A stretch of DNA of 64,000 nucleotides from Actinomycetospora lutea (GTDB lineage Bacteria; Actinomycetota; Actinomycetes; Mycobacteriales; Pseudonocardiaceae). Location of the stretch: NCBI RefSeq assembly GCF_028737205.1, contig NZ_JAQZAL010000006.1, positions 124,001-188,000 of the forward strand, given 5' to 3'. The translations under genes were made by a program, and so were the position numbers. Positions 27,941 through 35,794 of the stretch are shown here, piece after piece (within the stretch, counting starts at the first letter, position 1; every line of letters begins with the position of its first letter). Below the pieces are notes generated by a model. That model was not told the origin of the DNA, searched no databases, and saw nothing but the letters and a program-made list of their open reading frames with translations.

Positions 27941-29152
27941 CTACGCGCCCTTCACGTTCACGATCTGGCGCAGGGTGTGCCGGACCTCGACGAGGTCGGC
28001 GGCGTCGGCCATGACCACGTCGACGTCCTTGTAGGCGGCCGGGATCTCGTCGATGAACGCGTCGGTGTCCCGGAACTCGATGCCCGCCATGGCCTCCCGC
28101 AGCTGCTCGTGGGTGAAGGTCGCGCGGGCCTTCGTCCGCGAGTACGCCCGGCCCGCCCCGTGGGGCGAGCTGCGCAGCGAGTCCGCCTCGCCCTTGCCGG
28201 TCACGACGTACGACGCCGTGCCCATCGACCCCGGGACGAGTCCCGCGCGGCCCGCGGTGGCGTCGATGGCGCCCTTGCGCGAGACCCAGACGTCCTCGCC
28301 CGCGTGGGTCTCCGGCACCGTGTAGTTGTGGTGGCAGGAGATCCGCTCCTCCTCCACGACCTCGGTGCCGACGAACTCGGCGGTCTGCCGCACGACCCGG
28401 TCCATCATCTCCTCGCGGTTGAGCAGCGCGTAGTGCTGCGCCCACCGCAGCTCGCGGATGTAGGTCCAGAACTCGTCGGTGTCCTCGGTGAGGTAGGCGA
28501 GGTCCTGGTCGGGCAGGTCGACGCCCGCGCACGCCTCCCGGGCCACGGCCGTGTGCCGCTGGGCGATCTTGTTGCCGACGCCCCGGGAGCCGGAGTGCAG
28601 GAACAGCCACACCCGGTCGGCCTCGTCGACGGAGACCTCGATGAAGTGGTTGCCGCCGCCCAGCGTGCCGAGCTGCGCCTCCCATCCCTTCTTGTCCCGC
28701 GACGGGTCGAACCCGGCCTCCTCGGCGAGGGTGGTCAGCTCCTCGACCCGCGGCACGGACGTCGCCACGACCTTGCGGTTGTGGTGCCCGGCGCCCAGCG
28801 GGATCGCCCGCTCGATCGCCTCCCGCAGCGGGGCGAGCGACCCCGGCGGCAGCCGTCCGCCTCCGGCGCGGGGGCTCCGCTTCGCTCCGTGCCGCAGGAG
28901 CTCCGCGACGTCGAACTGCGTGCGCACCGCCGCCATCCCGCAGCCGATGTCCACGCCCACCGCCGCCGGCATGATCGCCCGCAGCGTCGGGATCACCGAG
29001 CCGACGGTTGCGCCCCGGCCGAGGTGCGCGTCGGGCATCAGCGCGACGTGCGGGTGGATGAACGGCATCGCCGCGGTCCGCTCGGCCTGCTCGCGGGTGC
29101 TCTGGTCGAGGATCGACGCCCAGTTGAGCAGCCGCTCGTTGATCTTCTCCAT
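27941..29152 (-). CDS. rtcB: RtcB-family RNA ligase
   Basis: A 403-residue RNA ligase that joins 2',3'-cyclic phosphate or 3'-phosphate ends to 5'-OH ends with Mn2+ and GTP. Metal ligands are visible in MPDAHLGRGATVGSVI, GVDIGCGM, GGGNHFIEV and ISCHHNY; VSRKGAIDA precedes the GTP-binding glycine region. A loop after residue about 75 (KRSPRAGGGRLPPG) is encoded by a copy of the dispersed repeat. No archease or tRNA gene lies nearby. Role in actinobacteria is probably RNA repair. Confidence 0.93.
   Translation of the reverse strand: MEKINERLLNWASILDQSTREQAERTAAMPFIHPHVALMPDAHLGRGATVGSVIPTLRAIMPAAVGVDIGCGMAAVRTQFDVAELLRHGAKRSPRAGGGRLPPGSLAPLREAIERAIPLGAGHHNRKVVATSVPRVEELTTLAEEAGFDPSRDKKGWEAQLGTLGGGNHFIEVSVDEADRVWLFLHSGSRGVGNKIAQRHTAVAREACAGVDLPDQDLAYLTEDTDEFWTYIRELRWAQHYALLNREEMMDRVVRQTAEFVGTEVVEEERISCHHNYTVPETHAGEDVWVSRKGAIDATAGRAGLVPGSMGTASYVVTGKGEADSLRSSPHGAGRAYSRTKARATFTHEQLREAMAGIEFRDTDAFIDEIPAAYKDVDVVMADAADLVEVRHTLRQIVNVKGA
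28871..28893 (-). repeat. Dispersed GC-rich repeat copy inside rtcB
   Basis: On the minus strand: GGCACGGAGCGAAGCGGAGC, the core of the repeat also seen in tsaB, guaB and near 33.0 and 40.6 kb. It encodes a variable surface loop and preserves the frame. Confidence 0.45.
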
Positions 29153-29236
29153 GGCTCCGTCGTCCCCCCTCCGCGGCTCGGGTGCCGTGCGGATCGGAGG
29201 TGACGGTAGCCACGGACGGGGCGGCGCACCTCCGGA

Positions 29237-30070
29237 TTACGCGACCCCGAGCTCGGCGGACATCGCCGCCGTCGCCTCCAGCAGCGCCGTCGTGACGTCC
29301 TCGAGGACCCCCGGCGCCGCGGCCCGCTCGGGCAGGGCCAGCGCGACGACCAGCGGCAGCGAGTCACCCGTGGTGAACACCGGCGCCGCGACCGACGCGA
29401 TGCCGGGGATGACCCCGCCGGAGGTCAGCGCGCAGCCCCGCCGGCGGACCTCCTCGGTGATCCGGTCGATCTCCGCGACGGTCGGCTCCGCGCCCTGCGC
29501 GCGCAGGACCGGGTCGGTCAGCGCGCGCGGGAGGTGCGCGAGGTACACCTGTCCCACCGACGAGGTCAGCAGCGGCATCGTCGCCCCGACCCGCACGGTG
29601 ATCGGCAGCGCGTAGGCCCCGTAGTCCCAGCGCACGATCACCGGGCCGTGGTCGCCCCACACCGCGAGGTTGACCGCGTGACCGGTCCGGTCGCGCAGCC
29701 CGGGGATGAACTGCCCGACCAGGCCGACCTCGTCCATGCGCCGCAGCGACTCGGCGCCGAGGCGGCGCAGGGCCGGGCCCATGTCGTAGAGCCCGGAGCT
29801 GGGCGACTGGGCCACCATCCCCGCCCGCCCGAGGCTGACGAGGTAGCGGTGGGCCTTGCTCGCGCCCATGCCGCTGGCGTTCGCGATCTGGGTCAGGCTC
29901 ATCGGCCCGCCGCCCCGCTCGAGCGCGTCGAGGACGGTCATGGCGATCTCGACCGACTGGATGCCCTGGCGGGTGCTGCCCGGCGGGCCGGGGGTGTCGG
30001 TGTCGTCGTCCGTGCCGGCGGGGGCCACGCCGTCGACCCTAGTCATCGCGACGTGGCCCCCGGCGCTCAT
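29237..30070 (-). CDS. IclR-family transcriptional regulator
   Basis: A 277-residue regulator: winged helix-turn-helix about 40-100 (SVEIAMTVLDALERGGGPMS, SGMGASKAHRYLVSLGRAGM) and an effector-binding domain about 110-270 with VAAPVFTTGDSLPLVVALAL. The ATG at 30070 overlaps the transporter stop by 4 bases; an internal ATG at 30046 would give 269 residues. It is the third gene of the hydroxylase-transporter-regulator run. IclR proteins commonly control aromatic acid catabolism, and resorcylate clusters in Rhodococcus are known to use one, so it probably senses the pathway substrate. Confidence 0.9.
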   Translation of the reverse strand: MSAGGHVAMTRVDGVAPAGTDDDTDTPGPPGSTRQGIQSVEIAMTVLDALERGGGPMSLTQIANASGMGASKAHRYLVSLGRAGMVAQSPSSGLYDMGPALRRLGAESLRRMDEVGLVGQFIPGLRDRTGHAVNLAVWGDHGPVIVRWDYGAYALPITVRVGATMPLLTSSVGQVYLAHLPRALTDPVLRAQGAEPTVAEIDRITEEVRRRGCALTSGGVIPGIASVAAPVFTTGDSLPLVVALALPERAAAPGVLEDVTTALLEATAAMSAELGVA

Positions 30071-31337
30071 GCGCTGACCCGCGGGGTGTCCGGGTCGGCG
30101 GTGGGGTCGGCGGTGGGGTCGGCGCTGGGGTCGGCGCTGCGCGAGCGGATCGCGGGCACGGCGGCGGCGAGCAGCGCACCGAGGACGCCGGGGACGGCGA
30201 ACAGGTAGAAGTTCCACTCCACGCCGAGCCCGGACGACAGGATCGCGGCGCCGAGGAGCGGCCCGGCGATCGCGCCGAGGCGGCCGACGGACAGCGCCCA
30301 GCCGATCGCGCGCCCGCGCAGCTCCGCCGGGTGGTGGCCGACGATGAAGGCGTTGGTCAGCACCTGCGAGCCGATGAGCCCGAGGCCGCTGACGAACATG
30401 AGCAGGAAGAGCAGGCCGAGCGCCGGGCGGGCGCTCATCACCAGCAGGCTCGCGGCGCCGGCCAGGACGCGACGGCGACGACGGGCTTGACACCGACCCG
30501 GTCGGCGATCTTGCCGCCGAGCACCATGCCCACGCCCGCACCGACCCACATGGCCGCGGTCTGCAGCAGCGACGAGCCGAGCGAGTAGCCCGCGGTCTGC
30601 ATGATCGTCGGGAGCCAGGTGCTGATGCCGAACACGAGCAGCAGGCCGCAGAACGACATCGCCCAGAACAGGAGGGTCGCGCCGCGCACGCCGGGGGCGA
30701 GCAGGGGGCGCAGGCCCAGCAGGTCGCCGCGGGACCGGCCGCCCGACTCCTCGTGCACCGGGCTCTCGGGCAGCAGCCGGATCGCGAGCGGGAGCAGGAC
30801 GAGCGCCGGGGCCGCGCCGATGACGTAGATCCAGCGCCAGCTCCCGCCGGTCAGCAGCGCGGCGCCCAGCAGCGGCGCGAGCAGCGCGCCCCCGGCGTAG
30901 CCGGACATCATGATCCCGACGTTGCGGGCCCGGCGCTCCGGCGCCGAGAGGTCGGCGACGTAGGCGGTCACCGTCGGGAGCACGATGCCGAGCCCGACGC
31001 CGACGGCGAAGCGGGCGGCGCCGAACAGCGCGAAGCCCGGGGCGACCGCGCACACGAGCATGCCGAGCGAGAACAGGGCCGCGCCGCCGATGAGCAGCCG
31101 CCGGCTGCCGGCGCGCCGGATCGTCGCGGCGCAGATCGCGGCACCGACCAGCATCCCGATGGCCACGAGCGAGCCCACGGTGCCGGCGGAGCCCTTGTCC
31201 GCGCCGACGGCGGGGTCGGCGAGCAGGGAGGGGACGGTCACGCCGTAGCAGGCGAGGTCGTAGCCCTCGAGGGCGGCGAAGCCCGCGGAGAGGACCAGGA
31301 CGAGGCGCTCGGTGGCGCGGGTGGGCGGTGCGGTCAC
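30067..31337 (-). pseudogene. MFS aromatic-acid transporter gene, split by a single-base frameshift
   Basis: The two reading frames together encode one 12-span major-facilitator transporter of about 423 residues, aromatic acid:H+ symporter type. The N-terminal part starts at GTG 31337 (AGGAG upstream) and runs through GFAALEGYDLACYGVTVPSL to KIADRVGVKPVVAVA, then goes out of frame and stops at 30438. The C-terminal half continues in another frame with VLAGAASLLVMSARPALG and ends at 30067. Adding one C near 30470, in the repetitive GTCGCCGTCGCGTC, restores continuity. It is either a real disruption or a sequence error. Context: between an FAD hydroxylase and an IclR gene, probable importer of the aromatic substrate. 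Confidence 0.87.
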
Positions 31338-31369
31338 GGTGGCTCCTGGCAGCGGCGTCGGCGGGAGGG

Positions 31370-33010
31370 TCAGCGGAGGAGGGCGGGCGCGGGCGCGCCG
31401 AGGGCGGCGGCCAGCTCGCGGGCGAGGGTGTCGGCGGCACCCGGGTCGGTCGCGGTGCCGAAGACGTAGAAGTCGGGCCGGACCGCAGCGGCCACGGCGT
31501 CGTGGGCGGCGAGCCACGCGAGGTGCGTGCCCTCGGCGTCGACGACGTGGCCAGGGTCGGGGGCAGCGGGCGACGCGGTGCCGGCCTCGTGCAGCGCGAC
31601 GACGCGGACGCCGGCGTCGGCGAGGACGGCGAGCAGGTCGTCGGCGAGGGTCACGCGCCGGGCGTCGAGCAGGAGGTGCGCCGGGTGCCCGACGACCTGG
31701 TCGAGCCGGTCGCGCCGTGCCCCGTCGTCGACCACGCCCTGCGCGACCAGCTCCCCGCGCCCGGGCCCCGACGACGTCGCGAGCAGGCCCTCGACCAGCC
31801 CCGGGAACCGGATCTCTTCCGGGTGCTGGTGCGCCGCCCGGCGAGCGAGCAGCACGCGGTCGCGCTCGGCGGCCCGCGCCGGGTCGCGGACCGTCTGCTG
31901 GCGGCCCAGCTCGATACCCTTCTCGATCACCGCGCGCACGTGCGGCTCGCGCTCCTGCTGGTAGGTGTCGAGCACCTCGTCGCCGAGGCGCCCGCGCAGG
32001 ACGGCGTCGAGCTTGAAGGCGATGTTCTGCGCGTCGCGGATACCCGAGCACATGCCCTGGCCCAGGAACGGCGGCATTTGGTGCGCGGCGTCGCCGGCGA
32101 GCAGCACGTGCCCGACCCGCCAGCGGTCGGTGACCAGGGAGCGGAACGTGTAGGTGGCGACGCGGATGAGCTCGGCGTCGTCGGGGGAGAGCCAGCGCCG
32201 CGTGCGGGCCCAGACCTTCGCCGGGTCGCGCTCTGCTCCGAAGTCCTCGACCGAGTCGAGCATGTAGCTGAACCGGTGGTGCGCCGGCCCGAGCGAGATG
32301 ATCGAGGTGGGCCCGGCCGGGTCGCCGACCTGGCGCGCCGTCGGCACCGCCGGCGGGGCCGACGGGTCGCGGAACCGGAAGTCGCAGACCATCCACGGCT
32401 CGGAGAACCCGTAGTCGTCCATGGTGCGCCCGAGCGCCTCGCGCACGAAGCTGTTGCCGCCGTCGCAGGCGATCACCCAGCGGGCGCGCACGCGGTCGGG
32501 ACGGCGGCCGCCGGTGAGCAGCTCGACGTGGTCGCCCCCGCCGTCGACGCCGTCGGTCAGGCCCGTGACCGGCGTCCCGAGCCGGACCTCGACCCCGGTG
32601 GCCCGCACGCGCTCGTCGAGCGCCGCCTCGAGATCGGGCTGGTACATCATGTACCACTCCGCCCAGCCGCTGCGGCCGCGCGCGGCGAAGTGGTGCTCGA
32701 TGAGCAGCTCGCCCGCCGCATTGCGCCACTCGTAGTTGCGCTGCACGTGGAGCGCGGGCAGCAGCGCCTCGGCGATCCCGACGCGCGCGAACGTCCGCAT
32801 CGTCTCGTCGTCGAAGATCGCCGCGCGCGGCAGGTTGTAGAGCCCGTCGTAGCGCTCCAGCACGACGACGCGGTGCCCGGCGGCGCCGAGCAGGGCGGCC
32901 GTGACCATCCCGACCGGCCCGTAGCCCACGACGGCCACGTCGACGACGTCGGCGCTGTCGTCGGCCCCGATGGTCGAGCTCCGCTGCGCTGCGTCTCCGT
33001 CCTGGGTCAT
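31370..33010 (-). CDS. FAD-dependent aromatic hydroxylase, MhpA/resorcinol-hydroxylase-like
   Basis: A 546-residue flavoprotein monooxygenase. The dinucleotide-binding fold starts VDVAVVGYGPVGMVTAALLG (about 25-44), the DG motif is VIACDGGNSFVREALG, and the GD motif is HVLLAGDAAHQMPPFLGQGM. The last about 140 residues form the thioredoxin-like domain of phenol hydroxylases (DFYVFGTATDPGAADTLARE). The ATG at 33010 follows AGGAGGAG. Family members add an OH to phenolics using NAD(P)H; with the divergent decarboxylase and maleylacetate reductase, resorcinol to hydroxyquinol is a reasonable guess. A repeat copy lies in the variable N-terminus. Confidence 0.88.
   Translation of the reverse strand: MTQDGDAAQRSSTIGADDSADVVDVAVVGYGPVGMVTAALLGAAGHRVVVLERYDGLYNLPRAAIFDDETMRTFARVGIAEALLPALHVQRNYEWRNAAGELLIEHHFAARGRSGWAEWYMMYQPDLEAALDERVRATGVEVRLGTPVTGLTDGVDGGGDHVELLTGGRRPDRVRARWVIACDGGNSFVREALGRTMDDYGFSEPWMVCDFRFRDPSAPPAVPTARQVGDPAGPTSIISLGPAHHRFSYMLDSVEDFGAERDPAKVWARTRRWLSPDDAELIRVATYTFRSLVTDRWRVGHVLLAGDAAHQMPPFLGQGMCSGIRDAQNIAFKLDAVLRGRLGDEVLDTYQQEREPHVRAVIEKGIELGRQQTVRDPARAAERDRVLLARRAAHQHPEEIRFPGLVEGLLATSSGPGRGELVAQGVVDDGARRDRLDQVVGHPAHLLLDARRVTLADDLLAVLADAGVRVVALHEAGTASPAAPDPGHVVDAEGTHLAWLAAHDAVAAAVRPDFYVFGTATDPGAADTLARELAAALGAPAPALLR
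32973..33000 (-). repeat. Dispersed GC-rich repeat copy in hydroxylase N-terminus
   Basis: On the minus strand it reads GAGACGCAGCGCAGCGGAGC then TCGAC, nearly identical to the units at 40572-40637. It encodes residues about 5-13 of the FAD hydroxylase, in the non-conserved tail. Confidence 0.6.
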
Positions 33011-33030
33011 GCGCTCTCCTCCTGTGAGGT

Positions 33031-33060
33031 TTGACACCGCCGAACCGTAGGATTCATTAT
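33031..33060 (+). promoter_or_regulatory. Candidate sigma-70 promoter for the decarboxylase operon
   Basis: TTGACA at 33031-33036 and CATTAT at 33055-33060 are separated by 18 bases, in an unusually AT-rich patch between divergent genes. It points to the decarboxylase gene at 33103. The IclR operator is expected nearby but was not identified. Confidence 0.55.
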
Positions 33061-33102
33061 TACGCAAGTCAATGCACGATGGTGAAACGGATCGAGGGCA
33101 GG

Positions 33103-34062
33103 ATGCGCACGATCGGCCTGGAAGAGCACTTCGTGACCCCGGAGCTCGCGCCCTACGGCGCCGGGACGGCGACGATCGCGGAGCCGCACGTCTGGGAGGA
33201 GATGTCGCGCCGGCTCCACGACCTCACCGGCGCGCGCCTCGAGCGCATGGACGCCGCCGGGCTCGACGTCCAGGTGCTCTCGCTGAACTCGCCGGGACTG
33301 CAGGCCGAGCCCGACGCCGCACTCGCCGTCTCCCGCGCCACATCCGTCAACGACCTGCTCGCCGCGACCGTCGAGGCGCACCCCACCCGCTTCGCCGGCT
33401 TCGCCGCCCTGCCGCTGCAGGACCCGCAGGCCGCGGCGAAGGAGCTCGAGCGCTCGGTGACCCAGCTGGGCCTGCGGGGCGCGCTGGTCAACGCCCACAC
33501 CCACGGCCGCTACCTCGACGACCCCGAGCTGCGGGTCGTCTGGGAGTACGCGCAGGGCCTGGACGTTCCGCTCTACCTGCACCCGGCCACCGGTGTCGAC
33601 GCCGCGCACGTGCTCTCGGGGCACCCCGAGCTCATCGGGCCGATCTGGAGCTGGGGCACCGACACCGCGTCGCACGCCCTGCGCCTGGTCTTCAGCGGGG
33701 TGTTCGACGACTTCCCCGAGGCCAAGCTGCTGCTCGGGCACATGGGCGAGGCGCTGCCGTTCACCCTGTGGCGCCTCGACTCGCGCTGGGACTTCCACGC
33801 CCACCACGGCATCGAGCTCGCCCGCGGGCGCCCGTCGGAGTACCTGCGGCACAACCTCTACATCACGACCAGCGGGGTGTGCTCCGCCGCGCCGCTGCTG
33901 TGCTCGTTGCTGGCACTCGGCTCCGACCACATCCTCTTCGGCACCGACTACCCCTTCGAGGAGATGGACGTCGCCACCGAGTTCCTGCGCACCGCCCCGA
34001 TCAGCGAGGCCGACCGGGAGAAGATCGCGCACGGCAACGCCGAGCGGCTGCTGCGGCTCTGA
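33103..34062 (+). CDS. Amidohydrolase-superfamily decarboxylase, gamma-resorcylate decarboxylase-like
   Basis: A 319-residue metal-dependent barrel enzyme. IGLEEHFVTPEL at the N-terminus, RFAGFAALPLQDPQAA, LYLHP, LLLGHMGEALPF and ILFGTDYPFEEMD near the C-terminus match the 2,6-dihydroxybenzoate (gamma-resorcylate) decarboxylase group, which removes CO2 from hydroxybenzoates without oxygen. The ATG at 33103 (MRTIGLEEH) is preferred; ATG 33079 would add eight basic residues. It is followed 22 bases later by maleylacetate reductase. Exact substrate is inferred from neighbours; related decarboxylases act on other hydroxybenzoates. Confidence 0.87.
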   Translation: MRTIGLEEHFVTPELAPYGAGTATIAEPHVWEEMSRRLHDLTGARLERMDAAGLDVQVLSLNSPGLQAEPDAALAVSRATSVNDLLAATVEAHPTRFAGFAALPLQDPQAAAKELERSVTQLGLRGALVNAHTHGRYLDDPELRVVWEYAQGLDVPLYLHPATGVDAAHVLSGHPELIGPIWSWGTDTASHALRLVFSGVFDDFPEAKLLLGHMGEALPFTLWRLDSRWDFHAHHGIELARGRPSEYLRHNLYITTSGVCSAAPLLCSLLALGSDHILFGTDYPFEEMDVATEFLRTAPISEADREKIAHGNAERLLRL

Positions 34063-34084
34063 CGCCGGCCGTACCGTGACGCCC

Positions 34085-35140
34085 GTGAGCCTGTCCTTCG
34101 TCCACGACGCGCTGCCGATGCGCGTGGTCTTCGGCCCCGGGCGTCTTGCCGAGCTCGGCGCGGAGGTCGAGCGCCTCGGCCTGCGCCGGGTGCTGGTGCT
34201 CGGCACGCCCGAGCAGGAGGCGACGCTGCGGGCGACGGCGGACGGGCTGGGCGGGCGCGCGGCGGACGTCTTCCCGCAGGCGCGCCAGCACGTGCCGGCC
34301 GCGGTCGCCGCCGCGGCGGCCGACCGGGCCCGCGAGCTGGGCGCCGACGGGTGCGTCGCGGTCGGCGGCGGGTCGTCGGTGGGGCTGGGCAAGGCCGTCG
34401 CGCTGCGCCACGGCCTGCCCGTGGTCGCCGTGCCGACGACCTACGCCGGCTCCGAGATGACCCCGATCTGGGGGCTGACCGAGGACGGCGAGAAGCGCAC
34501 CGGCCGCGACCGCGCGGTGCTGCCGCGCACCGTGGTCTACGACCCGGAGCTGACGCGCTCGCTGCCCGTCGGGCTGTCGGTGACCAGCGGGCTCAACGCC
34601 GTGGCGCACGCCGTCGAGGGGCTGTGGGCGCCGGACGGCACCCCGATCACCGCGCTGATGGCCGAGGAGGGCGCGCGCTCGCTGCTCGCGGCGCTGCCGA
34701 CGATCGTCGAGCACCCCGACGACATCGAGGCCCGGTCCGGGGCGCTGCAGGGCGCGTGGCTGTGCGGCGCGGTGCTCGGGGCGACGACGATGTCGCTGCA
34801 CCACAAGCTCTGTCACGTGCTCGGCGGCTCGTTCGACCTGCCGCACGCCGAGACCCACGCCGTCGTGCTCCCGCACGTCGTCGCCCACAACGGGCCGTCG
34901 GCGCCGGCCGCGGTCGCGGCGCTCGGGCGGGCGCTCGGGGTGGCGGCCGACCCCGGGACGGTGACGACGGCGCTCGCCGACCGCGCCCGCGGCCTCGGCG
35001 CGCCGACCTCGCTCGCGGCGCTCGGGATGCCCCGCGACGGGCTCGCGCAGGTCGTCGAGCGGGTGCTCGCGCAGCCCTACGCGAATCCGGCGCCGGTCAC
35101 GCGCGAGAGCCTGACCGCGCTGCTCGAGGCGGCGTACTGA
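34085..35140 (+). CDS. Maleylacetate reductase, iron-containing alcohol dehydrogenase family
   Basis: A 351-residue enzyme that reduces maleylacetate to 3-oxoadipate with NAD(P)H, the last specific step of hydroxyquinol catabolism. PMRVVFGPGRLAELGAEVER opens the fold, CVAVGGGSSVGLGKAVAL is the nucleotide loop, VPTTYAGSEMTPIWG and MSLHHKLCHVLGGSFDLPHA with AETHAVVLPHVVAHN carry the metal-site positions. GTG 34085 or 34076 could be the start; neither has a strong ribosome site. Its last 44 bases overlap the convergent TetR gene. No hydroxyquinol dioxygenase lies beside it. Confidence 0.9.
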   Translation: MSLSFVHDALPMRVVFGPGRLAELGAEVERLGLRRVLVLGTPEQEATLRATADGLGGRAADVFPQARQHVPAAVAAAAADRARELGADGCVAVGGGSSVGLGKAVALRHGLPVVAVPTTYAGSEMTPIWGLTEDGEKRTGRDRAVLPRTVVYDPELTRSLPVGLSVTSGLNAVAHAVEGLWAPDGTPITALMAEEGARSLLAALPTIVEHPDDIEARSGALQGAWLCGAVLGATTMSLHHKLCHVLGGSFDLPHAETHAVVLPHVVAHNGPSAPAAVAALGRALGVAADPGTVTTALADRARGLGAPTSLAALGMPRDGLAQVVERVLAQPYANPAPVTRESLTALLEAAY

Positions 35141-35720
35141 CCGACCCGAATGCCACGTCGAGGTGCCCGTCGAGGGTCGCCCGCGCGGCGTCGGGCGCGA
35201 GGTGCCCGCCCAGCACGTGCACGGCGAGGCCCTCGACGAGCGCGAGCAGGCCCGTCGCCGCGATCTCGGGATCGAGCGGGCCGGCGTGCCCGGCGGCACG
35301 GATGCGCCCGGCGACCGCGGCGCGCATGCCCTCGGTGTCCTGGCGGAGGCGCGCCGCGACGTCGGGGCGGGTCGCCGCGTAGGCGTGGTAGGCGACGGCG
35401 ACCCGGCCCTCGAGCTCGCGGTCGGCGTCGAGGGGGAGCAGCTGAACCAGCAGGGCGCCGACGAGGCGGCGCGGATCGTCGCCGGTGGCGTCCGGGTCGT
35501 CCTCGAGGCGCGCCTGCACGCGCGCCGCGACGACGTCCAACGCGAAGATCATCATCTCGTCCTTGGTGCGGAAGTAGTGCTGCACCATCCCCGCGGTCAC
35601 GCCGGCCTCCGCCGCGACGTGGCGCAGGCTCACGTCCATCAGTCCGCGGTTCGCGGCCACGCGCAGCAGCGCGTCGGCGAGCAGCGTCCGGCGCTCGTGG
35701 TGGTCGACCTGCTTCGGCAC
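35097..35720 (-). CDS. TetR-family transcriptional regulator
   Basis: A 207-residue repressor. The helix-turn-helix lies in VSLRHVAAEAGVTAGMVQHY followed by FRTKDEMM (about 30-57); the rest is a helical ligand/dimer domain. It is divergent from the P450 gene across 74 bases that hold two copies of TTGC-N4-GCAA, very probably its operators. Its 3' end overlaps the maleylacetate reductase gene antisense by 44 bases. Confidence 0.91.
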   Translation of the reverse strand: MPKQVDHHERRTLLADALLRVAANRGLMDVSLRHVAAEAGVTAGMVQHYFRTKDEMMIFALDVVAARVQARLEDDPDATGDDPRRLVGALLVQLLPLDADRELEGRVAVAYHAYAATRPDVAARLRQDTEGMRAAVAGRIRAAGHAGPLDPEIAATGLLALVEGLAVHVLGGHLAPDAARATLDGHLDVAFGSVSTPPRAARSGSRA

Positions 35721-35737
35721 GGGGACACCTTGTCACA

Positions 35738-35777
35738 TTGCATCTGCAACGCCACCTCCGATACGTTGCGACTGCAA
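35738..35777. promoter_or_regulatory. Paired TetR operators, TTGC-N4-GCAA
   Basis: TTGC-ATCT-GCAA at 35738-35749 and TTGC-GACT-GCAA at 35766-35777 are two inverted repeats with the same arms, centres 28 bases apart, between the TetR start (35720) and the P450 start (35795). Spacing and position suit two TetR dimers controlling both genes. Confidence 0.75.
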
Positions 35778-35794
35778 CGCAAAAGGAGGCCTCC

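Noticed and set aside
30438-30500. Programmed frameshift in the MFS transporter
   Set aside because: No slippery heptamer or downstream stimulatory structure was evident; a one-base deletion in a repeat, or a sequencing error, explains it better.
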